From: a virus
Reading direction: 5' to 3' (one strand)
Virus record (IMG/VR): IMGVR_UViG_3300031884_000002
Span: 248,001 to 312,000 of that record
Length of the DNA: 64,000 bases
A program made the translations under genes and the position numbers. Under the pieces are notes generated by a model. That model did not search any database. It had not been told where the DNA came from and was given only the letters and a program-made list of their open reading frames with translations. Shown here one piece after another: positions 45,758-54,752 of this stretch. The stretch's first letter is position 1. Every line of letters starts with the position of its first letter.

Positions 45758-46084
45758 TTATTCTATCATTTTATCAGGACGACGAGCCAAATCTTTTTTT
45801 CCAATTGGAGTTAATTCATATCCAAGTGCATTGCTTCCAGCTAACGCTTTTTTACTACCTCCATCATTTTTTGAAAATGCGGCAGGAATAGTATAACCTT
45901 CACCACCTGTAACCGACGATTCCTCGATTTTTTCCTCTTCTTCATCTTCCATTATTCTTCGTTGAAGTGGAAGTTTTCCGGTTGCTGGAGCAACTGCTCC
46001 CGTTGCCGATTCTTCCGTAGTCAATTCTTCCAACAATGTCTTAGTTATAATTTTAACTAATGATTTTAAATCGGATTGTTTCAT
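45758..46084 (-). CDS. Small prohead core-type protein (108 aa)
   Basis: Residues 1-30 are an amphipathic helix ending TLLEELTTEE with LLE and LTTE sites for the prohead protease. An Ala/Thr/Pro-rich stretch, an acidic EDEEEEKIEE patch and a basic C-terminus follow. Its size, acidity and place downstream of the portal recall T4 gp67, a small core protein largely destroyed by the protease. ATGA overlap links it to the preceding gene. Confidence 0.55.
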   Translation of the reverse strand: MKQSDLKSLVKIITKTLLEELTTEESATGAVAPATGKLPLQRRIMEDEEEEKIEESSVTGGEGYTIPAAFSKNDGGSKKALAGSNALGYELTPIGKKDLARRPDKMIE

Positions 46085-46977
46085 ATTACTCTCGAAGTAA
46101 GATTTTTATTGATTTCTTTCAATAATTCATAACTAAGCATAACTACGGTAACGTGATTATCTTTAACAACTTTATCTGGGTTAATTTTATCTAATTGATT
46201 TATAACTTCATTTATTTTAATCTTTATAACATCTGAATCTTTAATTTTTGTAGAAGATTCTTTAAGCTTGGATTTAATTTTGGAGATATGTTCTTTTACT
46301 AATACATCAAACTTATTAGTATTGGCAACATTACATATATATTCTCTTAATATTTCATGTTGTTCGTCATCTAATATACTTGCAAACTTTTCGTTTAATT
46401 TTTCAACTAATAATTTATAAGTAAGTAATCGTATATCTTCTGATTGTTCGTTATAAGTTTCCATCGAAACTTCATTTTCTTTTAACATTGATTGCTTATT
46501 AACCAAATGTTCTACAATTGAGTTTTTTGCTTTATAGATTTCATCAACATCAAATTTTAAATCGGAAGTAGCATTCTCAAATAGTTTATAAATAGATGCT
46601 GATATTTTATAATTTTTAACATGAGATTTTAACATCTGTTCCAATGGATATGCCGCTTTAATCTCCTTAATTAGTTCATATTTTTCAAATAACAATGATT
46701 TATCATCTAATTTTTTACGAGCATCTAAAATAGTAGAATAATAACGTTCAGCATATGCTTCGGTTTTAATATTTTCACTTAATAATTTATTATATAATTG
46801 CCATTCTTTCCCAATTTCAGTATCTATTTTGAAAAACTTATGAAGTATTTCTGATGCTTTTGATGACTTTTTACCGCTAATAATATCAGCGGTAACTTGC
46901 TTAGTCAATAATTCGAACAAAATGCCCGTATTTCTAAACTTTGAATGGCGCATTTTTTTCTGGGTTGTATTATTCAT
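46081..46977 (-). CDS. Head-module protein with HSKFRNTGILFELL motif (298 aa)
   Basis: An almost wholly helical protein. Its opening RHSKFRNTGILFELLTKQVT is a strongly conserved start that I know from proteins placed next to the portal gene in many large myoviruses; the role is not defined. Long charged helices follow (for example KKLDDKSLLFEKYELIKEI). It occupies the region where T4 has core genes 67/68. The octamer lies 18 nt before the start. A core or assembly role is inferred. Confidence 0.6.
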   Translation of the reverse strand: MNNTTQKKMRHSKFRNTGILFELLTKQVTADIISGKKSSKASEILHKFFKIDTEIGKEWQLYNKLLSENIKTEAYAERYYSTILDARKKLDDKSLLFEKYELIKEIKAAYPLEQMLKSHVKNYKISASIYKLFENATSDLKFDVDEIYKAKNSIVEHLVNKQSMLKENEVSMETYNEQSEDIRLLTYKLLVEKLNEKFASILDDEQHEILREYICNVANTNKFDVLVKEHISKIKSKLKESSTKIKDSDVIKIKINEVINQLDKINPDKVVKDNHVTVVMLSYELLKEINKNLTSRVI

Positions 46978-46995
46978 ATTATATTAAATGATAAT

Positions 46996-47003
46996 TATAA
47001 ATA
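46996..47003 (-). promoter_or_regulatory. Late-type octamer TATTTATA (minus strand)
   Basis: It lies 18 nt before the start at 46977, in the short gap after the portal gene. Confidence 0.45.
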
Positions 47004-47031
47004 TATTCTTTTACCTGTAAAATATAATATA

Positions 47032-50000
47032 TTATAGTATTTCCTTTATATTTACCTCATCTAACATAGATGGTAATGTTGATTCTTTAATCAATTCTTT
47101 TTTTACATCAATAGGCTTGTCAAAAAACTCAGATAAAGACAATATTAACTTGGAGTTTCTGTTTTTCATTTGTTTATTATCTTGTACCGGTTTTTTTATT
47201 TCTTCAAGTGCATATGGAGAATCTCCTTCAAAGTTTTGATATAATTCGCTTTTCTTTTTAAACTCGCTATTCTTTCTTGGTTTTCTATTGAGTTCTAAAT
47301 GTCCCAATGGGTCTTCTCCAAATGGATGATCGCTCGCCTTATGCTCTCCACTTTGGTCTCGATTAGCATCTTCTTTAACTATATCTTCCGGTTTTCCGAT
47401 TTTAGGCTTCTCTTCGGTTTCGGGATTTGGTTCTTCTTCATTTCCCTCTCCTCCTTCTTTATTCCCTTCTCCCTCCTCACCCTCTCCTTCTAAATCTCCA
47501 AGATCGGAAAGTCCACCTCCACCACCATGTCCTCCACCACCACCGAGACCACCCAATCCACCACCTTCTCCTTTTTCTCCACCTCCACCACCCGTTCCTA
47601 TTTTCTTCATAGGCATAGCTGGATCATCTCCATCATTTTCAATAGCCGCCAATCTATATTTGCGTTTTGCGAACTCTATTACTGATTTCATTTCCGTTTC
47701 AATATCATCATTAGACATTTGGAATATATATTTATAGATATATTCAGGAGAAAATAAACCACTTTCCATCATATCTGTAGACAATGCTGTTTTTTCAGAT
47801 AAAATGCTTATTTTCTCTTTTTCTAATATAGTACTAGAATTAGTTAGTTCAATTTTGAAATTGATTAAACTTTCATCTCTATATCCCTGAGCATATAAAT
47901 GTATAACTCCTATCTTTTCCAATTCCACGCACAGTATTTTCTGAATACGTTGAATAGTTCGGGCAAATCGTATATCTTCATTGCTTAATGTTGCCTTACT
48001 ACCACCTTCTTCTCCAAAGTTTAAGAATGTTTTTGGTATTTTTAAAGCGGCAAACATCTTATTTTTAAGATATTCAACATCATCAATACCTGTCCAATCC
48101 ATACCTGGTAGAGTATCTATTCTAGTTCCCGAATCACTTCCACGAGTAGGGATATAAAAGTCATCCAACATATTTTGAAGATTGAACTTGAGATTATATT
48201 CTCCTCGTTCATTCATATATGGAACTTTTTTAATTTTATCCTGTAATTTCTGCATGTAATTATCAACTTCGGCTGGTGGAATGTTGCCTATATCAACATA
48301 AAATATTCTTCTTTCGGGAGCACGAACTACACGATGAATCATCATTGCGTCTTCCAATAGGGATAATTGTTTCCATATTCTTCTTGCACCTTCCAAATAA
48401 GAACGACCATATGGGAAGAAGTTAGAATCGCCCGTTAATCTAAAATGGCAAATCTGCCAGTTTTCCAATACTTCGGCTTGGGATGTATCAGTCGGACGGA
48501 TTTGAAACTTGACATACTTCTTATTATAAGGGTCGGCATTTTCAATTCGCTCTACATTTTCCGCATTTATAGGCTCCACCATATAAACACCATACTCTGG
48601 ACTAACATATACTTTTAAAAAATGATCTCCTAATTTTAAAGTATTTCTAAGCCATCCCCATAAATTAAAGTCTAGGTTTAAAATATCATCGTATAAGTTT
48701 TCAAGTATTTCTTTAACATTATTATTTTCACAGTGTACGGTAAGCATTTTACCAAGTGCATTAGTCGTAAGACAATTATGGGTAAATAATTTAGATCCAT
48801 CCTTAGTTTCTATCGCATATAAATGTGAACTAGTTCCTACATTTACTAAATCATATGCTTTATATTCGCCACATGGTTCTACTGATATTACTCTATGATT
48901 ATTTGATTTTGTATAATCAGCGTATGAGTTATATCCTATAATTTTATATTTTAATCTATCTATACGAGTAATATTATATTTATTACATATTTGTTTATTT
49001 AATACACTACAATCTTCTCTGAGAATGTTATATTTCTGTTTTAATTCTTTTCTAGATAATCCGTTTATTATATCTTTTTCATATTCCTCCATATTTATGT
49101 GTTCGAAACGATTTACGGCTTCAATCCATCTTCCGTTTTTATTTTTGGTTAACTTATAACCATTTCCAAACATTCCATTCTTATTTCCATTTCTTCCAAA
49201 CTCTTTATTTCTATCTTCTTTAGACATTCCTTCCAGTCGCTTTAACATAGTAAAATGACAATTTTCGGAATGATATTTTCTAGTTTCATCATTCCAATAT
49301 CTTCTATGTCCTTCTCTGGTTTTTTCTTTATATTCGTGTGTTTTTGTTTTATCTGCCCATATTTCTTTATTAAATTGAGAGTGTATTTTTTTATGCTCTA
49401 TATAACCAACCCATTTAAGATATTCTGGACTATTATTTAATTTATTAAACGACGAATGATGAATTACTTTATCGGTTTCACATACTGTTTCTCGCTGAGT
49501 TATTAACGAAGGTTCATTTTTTGCAACTAATCTATGAGTAAATTGCCATTTTCCATTTATATATAACATCTCATATCCATTCATAAATTTGAAATTGGAT
49601 AATTTAGTATTAAATATTTTTAACGATGTCCCTAATTCAAGTTTATCGGTTGATATAATAGACATATCTGATTTTACCCACATATGATTAGACGTACATT
49701 TTATCTCGGTTCCATCGTCCAATAATACTTTATACATTGGTTTAATACCATTATATGCCACTCGTTCACATTTTTCGGGTTTGAAGTTCCCATCGGAATC
49801 TATAGAATATACCCAGAAATCTGTTTTATTTTGATTATATAAATCTTCAATTTTTACTTTATCTCCATTCAATAATGGTATAATAGTGTTCCCCTCTATG
49901 CATTCGTCTGCTACAATATCTAAAGTTGCATTTAGAATTGGGTCCATATCCATTGTATTGTGTGAAAATACAGTATCTGATGCAAAATTTTGATATTTTT

Positions 50001-51294
50001 CAACTGTTACATCATATACATCTATTTCTCCGACATATTCTATGGATTTTACTTTATGATTTAATTTAGTAAAAATCTCTTGTTTAAACGATTTCCAGTT
50101 ATGATTGTTAGATTTTAATCGATTGGTTATAAGTGATATATCACAATGTAAATATTTAGATACTTCTTTAAGATTTAATTTTCCATAATTTCTATAATAC
50201 TCAAAAGATTGCTCTTTTATTATATCAAATGTTAATTCGTCTCTATAATTTGGATTTTTTCCTAAATTATAATTTCTGGTTTTACAATATGTTTTTAATG
50301 ATTTAGAACGTACTTCATTAGATTCTTTCGTATGTATTTTTCCATAAAATGGATTATTAGTTCCAGATCTTTCACCATTCCAATGATGAAACTTTCTATT
50401 TTTATATCCTTCGGAAGAATGTATTTTTTCTAATGTTTTTTGTTTATTTTCAAACGACCACATTTTATCAGTTACTAATTTAATATGATATTGTTTATGT
50501 GCTGTTTTATCCATTATAACTAAATTATCCGGCATATTATATGATGGATTGAACTGTTGATGATGAACCACTTCATTATCTTTGAGAGGTCTATTAAATT
50601 GTTCTGCTATTACATTGTGTTCTGGTTGCCATCCTTTTGAAAAATTATAAACATGCCTATATCCTTTGTTATAAAAATCTTTTTGATAAAACGGCATTAT
50701 AGAGTCCCCTACTTTTATATCTTCTAATTTTTTATAATCTCCATTTCTCATTAAGAACGGATGTCCTCCGCTTGCTATTATATATTTACCCTTTTCAAAT
50801 GTTAATTTCCATGCTTTTAATTTTCCTCCATCTTTTTTTCTTGGATGATATGCATTTCCCAATTTTATAGAGTTTGATTCGTGGTCATAAGAATAAACAT
50901 AAAATCTTTCTTGTGGTTTATTTTTATATTTTTCAGCCAACTCTGCTATTGTAGGATACGTTCCATCTGGCAGTGGAATGATAGTTTCTCCTGCCACACA
51001 TTGATAATCCCTAAACATTTCAATACGAGCCGCTTGATAAGATAATGAAAAGTCTCTAGAATATGCATTATACGCAGTTGAACGAATACGATTAAATCTA
51101 TCTCGGAGAGAGTTTCTATCTCCTGCCATCATCGAATGGTCGGTGTCTTTAACAATTAATTGTTTTCCACCGACATTTCTAACTATTGTTTCTGATGAGA
51201 ATAAAGTTTTTAACCGAGCATATAAAGATTGTTTCTTTATATCTACGATATCATCGTTAATTGAATTTGGTCTATTTATTTGGTTAAGTGCCAT
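47032..51294 (-). CDS. Portal protein, gp20-like, interrupted by two inteins (1420 aa)
   Basis: The portal is the dodecameric ring at the capsid vertex through which DNA enters. The extein parts are residues 1-98, 447-464 and 841-1420, about 696 residues after splicing. Portal features: RDYQ joined to TMDMDPILNATLDIVADE, then CLTTN, a WGWLRNTLKLGDHFLKVY strand, GRSYLEGARRIWKQLSLLED, APERRIFYVDIGN and LNFGEEGGSKATLS. The spliced C-terminus carries a Gly/Glu-rich, low-complexity stretch (about 1215-1280) not expected in gp20, plus a helical tail ending in a possible protease site (LIKESTLPS). The terminase gene lies just upstream. Confidence 0.9.
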   Translation of the reverse strand: MALNQINRPNSINDDIVDIKKQSLYARLKTLFSSETIVRNVGGKQLIVKDTDHSMMAGDRNSLRDRFNRIRSTAYNAYSRDFSLSYQAARIEMFRDYQCVAGETIIPLPDGTYPTIAELAEKYKNKPQERFYVYSYDHESNSIKLGNAYHPRKKDGGKLKAWKLTFEKGKYIIASGGHPFLMRNGDYKKLEDIKVGDSIMPFYQKDFYNKGYRHVYNFSKGWQPEHNVIAEQFNRPLKDNEVVHHQQFNPSYNMPDNLVIMDKTAHKQYHIKLVTDKMWSFENKQKTLEKIHSSEGYKNRKFHHWNGERSGTNNPFYGKIHTKESNEVRSKSLKTYCKTRNYNLGKNPNYRDELTFDIIKEQSFEYYRNYGKLNLKEVSKYLHCDISLITNRLKSNNHNWKSFKQEIFTKLNHKVKSIEYVGEIDVYDVTVEKYQNFASDTVFSHNTMDMDPILNATLDIVADECIEGNTIIPLLNGDKVKIEDLYNQNKTDFWVYSIDSDGNFKPEKCERVAYNGIKPMYKVLLDDGTEIKCTSNHMWVKSDMSIISTDKLELGTSLKIFNTKLSNFKFMNGYEMLYINGKWQFTHRLVAKNEPSLITQRETVCETDKVIHHSSFNKLNNSPEYLKWVGYIEHKKIHSQFNKEIWADKTKTHEYKEKTREGHRRYWNDETRKYHSENCHFTMLKRLEGMSKEDRNKEFGRNGNKNGMFGNGYKLTKNKNGRWIEAVNRFEHINMEEYEKDIINGLSRKELKQKYNILREDCSVLNKQICNKYNITRIDRLKYKIIGYNSYADYTKSNNHRVISVEPCGEYKAYDLVNVGTSSHLYAIETKDGSKLFTHNCLTTNALGKMLTVHCENNNVKEILENLYDDILNLDFNLWGWLRNTLKLGDHFLKVYVSPEYGVYMVEPINAENVERIENADPYNKKYVKFQIRPTDTSQAEVLENWQICHFRLTGDSNFFPYGRSYLEGARRIWKQLSLLEDAMMIHRVVRAPERRIFYVDIGNIPPAEVDNYMQKLQDKIKKVPYMNERGEYNLKFNLQNMLDDFYIPTRGSDSGTRIDTLPGMDWTGIDDVEYLKNKMFAALKIPKTFLNFGEEGGSKATLSNEDIRFARTIQRIQKILCVELEKIGVIHLYAQGYRDESLINFKIELTNSSTILEKEKISILSEKTALSTDMMESGLFSPEYIYKYIFQMSNDDIETEMKSVIEFAKRKYRLAAIENDGDDPAMPMKKIGTGGGGGEKGEGGGLGGLGGGGGHGGGGGLSDLGDLEGEGEEGEGNKEGGEGNEEEPNPETEEKPKIGKPEDIVKEDANRDQSGEHKASDHPFGEDPLGHLELNRKPRKNSEFKKKSELYQNFEGDSPYALEEIKKPVQDNKQMKNRNSKLILSLSEFFDKPIDVKKELIKESTLPSMLDEVNIKEIL
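48775..49902 (-). mobile_element. Intein 2 in the portal (376 aa, HNH)
   Basis: Residues 465-840 of the precursor. Block A is CIEGNTIIPLLNGDKVKIED. Block B is IKCTSNHMWV (T-x-N-H type). An HNH core follows (KVIHHSSFNKLNNSPEYLKW, then EHKKIHSQF). Block F is YKAYDLVNVG, and block G is LFTHN followed by extein Cys841. All splicing residues are present (Cys1, the penultimate His, the final Asn, Cys+1). The HNH endonuclease motif looks intact, so the element may still be mobile. Confidence 0.92.
49957..51000 (-). mobile_element. Intein 1 in the portal (348 aa, HNH)
   Basis: Residues 99-446 of the precursor. Block A is CVAGETIIPLPDGTYPTIAE. Block B is IIASGGHPFLM. An HNH core follows (EVVHHQQFNPSYNMPDNL, then AHKQYH), then a NUMOD3 unit (GTNNPFYGKIHTKES) and DNA-binding helices. 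Block F is DVYDVTVEKYQNF, and block G is VFSHN followed by extein Thr447. Cys1, His and Asn are all in place, and a Thr at +1 is allowed. It is a different intein from intein 2 by sequence. Confidence 0.92.
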
Positions 51295-51315
51295 CGTATT
51301 ATCTTTCTATTATTA

Positions 51316-51323
51316 TATAAATA
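51316..51323 (-). promoter_or_regulatory. Late-type octamer TATTTATA (minus strand)
   Basis: It lies 21 nt before the portal start; AGAAAG between them may serve as ribosome binding site. Confidence 0.45.
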
Positions 51324-51343
51324 TATCTATACATTGTCTAAAA

Positions 51344-52957
51344 TTAACCAATTAGCCATTTTAATGACTCAACTTCATTGTTTATACCGCCCGTTTTCAT
51401 ACTCCATGGATCATTTGGCATGTTTCTTTGATTATTATGATATACTGGAACGTTGTCAATTTTTGCTTGTCTAAAATGGTCAAGAGATGACCTAGTTAAA
51501 TCTATTCCTTTTTGTCTAAGTAATAATGCAGTATCTCTTATCCACAGTCCAATACATAAACTCATGACTAAATCATCGTTATAACCTTGCATTGCTTGTG
51601 CCTTGAAGTTTTTCCAAATGAAAGTTTCCAATTCTGATAAGGTTCTGGCGGAATATATTTTAATTTCTTTTTCCGACATATATCTGCGAAGGTAATCTAT
51701 CATCACAGGTCGAGTTTTCATAGATGTTGAAAATCCTGCCGTTGATTTTTTTTCTTCTGCATTATATCTATTAGAATGCTGATGTTCTGGGTCAACATAT
51801 TTTAAATCATCCGTCATATAAAATAAGTTTGAATATTTTCTATTTATAACTTGTTGAATAACTGCCCATCCCGTATTTTCACGTTCAATTACTAATAATG
51901 CAGTGTTGTATTCCGCCGCAAGATTTACTAACATATTTCCATATTCTGTAGTTCCTATTTGACCTTTATATTCGGCACATTGTTCTAACGATACCGCATC
52001 TAAAACATGACATGCTTGATAATCTCCACCATCTCCACGAGCTGTATCGGCTGATAAAATATAAGATTTATCATAATTGGGTTCTTTCCAATACCACAAA
52101 CATCGGTCACTTAGTCGTTTATCATATGGGTCAGTTCTAATATGTTTTTTATAATATTCTATCAATTCTAGAGCTATAACGTTATCTCCGGATGCTAACC
52201 AATCACAATCACATTCCTGACCTGCTAATGATGCTCCCAATTCCTTTGTTTGAGCGTCTCTCCATGCTTGATTTCTCTCTGGGTGTAAATCCCACGGAAG
52301 CCTAATAGGATTAAAATTATTTCTTTTTTCACTCGCATCGCACCACATTCTATGGAAAAAGTTTCCATATCCATTGGGAGTTGATAAAATAATAGAATTA
52401 CCACCCGTTGACAATGTACTCCAAGATGAAGCCCAAATATCATCTATGTTTTCAATAAATGCGGCTTCATCAATAATAAGAAGATATACTGCCATAGAAC
52501 GACCAGCATCACCACTGGATGATACTGCTCTTATATGTGATCCATTTTTAAATTTTAATGATAATCGATTATCTTCAATGCATGGTATTTTTAACCAAAC
52601 CGGCAAATTATCATTTGCAAATCTAACTTTTGAAATTAACTCTTTCGAAACTTCTTGTTTAATCGAAATAATAAGAATATTCTTATCTTTATTGAATATC
52701 ATTACCCATAATGAATATGCCGCCACTAATGTAGAGATACCCATTTGACGAGATTTTAAAACTATATTAAACTTATTATCGGCAAATTGTTTAAGCGTAT
52801 CTTCCTGAAATGGAAATAATTCAAATTTTAAGGTTCCTTTTATTTGATGTTGTATCTTTACATAATTTTTCATGAAATATACAGGAGACGCTGCACATTT
52901 GGCATATTCTTCCGCTACTATTTCTTGTAATGTTTTCTTTTTTGCTGGCTCACTCAT
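51344..52957 (-). CDS. terL: Terminase large subunit, gp17-like (537 aa)
   Basis: The ATPase and nuclease that packages DNA through the portal. Walker A SRQMGIST is at residues 69-76 and Walker B YLLIIDEA at 158-165 with the catalytic Glu following. The coupling motif LSTPNG lies at 191-196. The nuclease domain starts near 300 with SADTARGDGGDY (Asp304) and continues to GYNDDLVMSLCIGLW, where further acidic residues fit the RNase H-like site. Length is slightly shorter than T4 gp17. No intein is present here, in contrast to the portal next to it. The start overlaps the upstream gene. Confidence 0.93.
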   Translation of the reverse strand: MSEPAKKKTLQEIVAEEYAKCAASPVYFMKNYVKIQHQIKGTLKFELFPFQEDTLKQFADNKFNIVLKSRQMGISTLVAAYSLWVMIFNKDKNILIISIKQEVSKELISKVRFANDNLPVWLKIPCIEDNRLSLKFKNGSHIRAVSSSGDAGRSMAVYLLIIDEAAFIENIDDIWASSWSTLSTGGNSIILSTPNGYGNFFHRMWCDASEKRNNFNPIRLPWDLHPERNQAWRDAQTKELGASLAGQECDCDWLASGDNVIALELIEYYKKHIRTDPYDKRLSDRCLWYWKEPNYDKSYILSADTARGDGGDYQACHVLDAVSLEQCAEYKGQIGTTEYGNMLVNLAAEYNTALLVIERENTGWAVIQQVINRKYSNLFYMTDDLKYVDPEHQHSNRYNAEEKKSTAGFSTSMKTRPVMIDYLRRYMSEKEIKIYSARTLSELETFIWKNFKAQAMQGYNDDLVMSLCIGLWIRDTALLLRQKGIDLTRSSLDHFRQAKIDNVPVYHNNQRNMPNDPWSMKTGGINNEVESLKWLIG

Positions 52958-53616
52958 ATCGTATCTAATTTATATTGTTTACATAACTTAGCATACTCTT
53001 TTTTATTTTCTGCTTTTATTTTTGTGGCTTCCTTAATAAGTTTCAATACTTTTTTTAAATCCGATTTAGAATCGGCTAATATTTTATCTTTATTAGTATT
53101 TACCCATACCGCATCGTAACCAACTCCATCTTCACAGGGAAGTTTTACATCTCCATTGTCATTAGTAAAATATTCAACTATCTCTTTTAATTTTTCTTTG
53201 CTATCTTTCAAATCTCCAAGTGCATAAGATGATAATTTATATTTTTCATATACATCCCATGCCCCTACAATTCTCAATTTGGTTTCATAATCTATCAAAC
53301 AATTTTCACATAATCCGGTTCGATTGAAAAAATATTCATCTCGTTTAGTTCCCCATTTAATGTTTAATTTACATTTACAGATTTTATTTCCAATGGCTTC
53401 TCTAATTATGTCTCCTTGGGTCTTGGTTAATTTAACTATTTTGCCATTTTCTTTTCTATATTTAATGTCGTTATGGTCTATCCATTCTTCCCCTTCTTTT
53501 CTAAACTTATCTTTTTCTGCTATGTGATTAGATACTTTAATCTCTGTCTTTTCTCCTTTTTGCCATTTTTTAATGACTTCGATGTTACCCATTGATTTAT
53601 GTAATTTTATAGCCAT
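52954..53616 (-). CDS. Hypothetical protein upstream of terminase (220 aa)
   Basis: A Lys-rich protein with two Cys pairs, KICKCKLNI and GLCENC, spaced about 25 residues apart like a zinc finger (about residues 80-110). Helices then run to the end. It overlaps the terminase start (ATGA) and follows a 56-residue gene, so the three form one late operon. Location alone might suggest a small terminase subunit, but no similarity is visible and the zinc-finger pattern would be unusual for one. Confidence 0.5.
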   Translation of the reverse strand: MAIKLHKSMGNIEVIKKWQKGEKTEIKVSNHIAEKDKFRKEGEEWIDHNDIKYRKENGKIVKLTKTQGDIIREAIGNKICKCKLNIKWGTKRDEYFFNRTGLCENCLIDYETKLRIVGAWDVYEKYKLSSYALGDLKDSKEKLKEIVEYFTNDNGDVKLPCEDGVGYDAVWVNTNKDKILADSKSDLKKVLKLIKEATKIKAENKKEYAKLCKQYKLDTI

Positions 53617-53619
53617 AAC

Positions 53620-53790
53620 TTATTTTTTGATTTTTAATTTTTCCCACTGTTTAAGGTTATTTGATTTCCAAAGAAGATATTCTTTTTTAAGATGGAAATA
53701 ACATGATTCTGGAACCATAATTGAAAAATACCGCCAGCCATCGCTTTCTTTTAATTTTCTATATTTTGATTGGTATTCTTTATTTGCCAT
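53620..53790 (-). CDS. Small late protein heading the terminase operon (56 aa)
   Basis: Starts MANKEYQSKYRKLKESDGWR, continues with YFSIMVPESCYFHLKKEYLL and ends in a basic WEKLKIKK tail. It ends 3 nt before the start of the 220-residue gene. The octamer sits 4 nt before the ATG, with AGAG between, which argues that it is expressed and leads the terminase-portal operon. It is too short for most gene callers. A basic helix could contact DNA; function unknown. Confidence 0.6.
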   Translation of the reverse strand: MANKEYQSKYRKLKESDGWRYFSIMVPESCYFHLKKEYLLWKSNNLKQWEKLKIKK

Positions 53791-53794
53791 CTCT

Positions 53795-53802
53795 TATAAA
53801 TA
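53795..53802 (-). promoter_or_regulatory. Late-type octamer TATTTATA (minus strand)
   Basis: It lies 4 nt before the start at 53790, at the head of the terminase operon. Confidence 0.5.
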
Positions 53803-53862
53803 GCGTTAAAAACACTAAATAACACTAAAATAAACTAATTATGTTAATATAAGATAATAATA

Positions 53863-53870
53863 TATTTATA
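53863..53870 (+). promoter_or_regulatory. Late-type octamer TATTTATA
   Basis: It lies 4 nt before the ATG at 53875. With the octamer at 53795 it makes a divergent late pair. Confidence 0.5.
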
Positions 53871-53874
53871 TAAT

Positions 53875-54750
53875 ATGATTAGTTTAAAACAATTATTAGA
53901 AGGAATATCGTATCTATCAAATACTAATAAACTGAATTTTAGTTTTGATAGTGATTTTCCAGCACCCGACGATAATTTAATATACTTGAAACCAAATAGA
54001 AGAAATTCTAGGTTATATAATATAAAAGGATTTAAAATTTTTTATGGATATTATTTCAATCGAAATTTTACTCCTAATAAACCTTCGTATTTTAAACCAA
54101 ATAATACACAATCTATAAATGATGCAAGAACAACAATAAAACACGTTGATATTAAAAAAATATATATGTTTAATGGGATGGATTCTGCTGGAAATTATAC
54201 ATGGACTAGGGATGAATCTCCAATTATAAAAATGATAGATTTAGCAATTGAACGATTTTCTGAATTGGTAGATTTAAACTCATTTACATCCATCATATCG
54301 GCTCCTTCTAGTTCTCGGTTGAATGATTTAATATTAGATAGATTTCAAATGAGTGTTGGAACCCATATAATTACAAAAAATGCACTTCAAAAAAATGAAA
54401 TAAATCAAATTGCATATTTTATGGATGAATATAATAAATTAAGCGATGACGGTAAGCGAAAATTTCACTCTGTAAAAAACGGAATTGTTAAAAAAACAGG
54501 AACATTTGAAATGAAACACGTCCCTCCTACTATGCGAAGTTTATTCCATAATTTTATATCATTGAAACAAAATAATCAAAAAGAATCTATTAAAATAGCA
54601 AATAAAATATCAAATGGAAAAGTTTTAATAATAGACGATACTATAGGAACTGGTGGAACATTTTTAGAAATAGTTAGAGAAATAAAACCATTAAAACCAA
54701 AAGAAATATATTTATTTGGACTTTTGCAAGATTATTATTATAGTGTATAA
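53875..54750 (+). CDS. Phosphoribosyltransferase-like protein with head-targeting-like leader (291 aa)
   Basis: Opens with MISLKQLLEGIS: the shared leader, with LLE followed by Gly, which is a textbook T4 prohead protease site. The C-terminus (252-262) has IIDDTIGTGGT, the PRPP-binding loop of type I phosphoribosyltransferases (ComF/Apt-like fold), after GKVL. The middle (AIERFSELVDL, ISAPSSSRLNDLI) fits the core strands. The reaction needs PRPP; the acceptor base is unknown. A head-packaged enzyme that could be injected with the DNA is inferred from leader and promoter. Confidence 0.7.
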   Translation: MISLKQLLEGISYLSNTNKLNFSFDSDFPAPDDNLIYLKPNRRNSRLYNIKGFKIFYGYYFNRNFTPNKPSYFKPNNTQSINDARTTIKHVDIKKIYMFNGMDSAGNYTWTRDESPIIKMIDLAIERFSELVDLNSFTSIISAPSSSRLNDLILDRFQMSVGTHIITKNALQKNEINQIAYFMDEYNKLSDDGKRKFHSVKNGIVKKTGTFEMKHVPPTMRSLFHNFISLKQNNQKESIKIANKISNGKVLIIDDTIGTGGTFLEIVREIKPLKPKEIYLFGLLQDYYYSV

Positions 54751-54752
54751 AA

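Noticed and set aside
47299-47612. Short + strand frames rich in Leu/His/Phe opposite the portal tail
   Set aside because: They arise from the Gly/Glu-rich repeats on the other strand.
48775-51000. Self-splicing introns in the portal gene rather than inteins
   Set aside because: The reading frame is open throughout and has intein blocks A, B, F and G with the splice residues.
52954-53616. Small terminase subunit
   Set aside because: The position is suggestive, but the protein has a zinc-finger-like Cys pattern and no visible similarity, so it is left as hypothetical.
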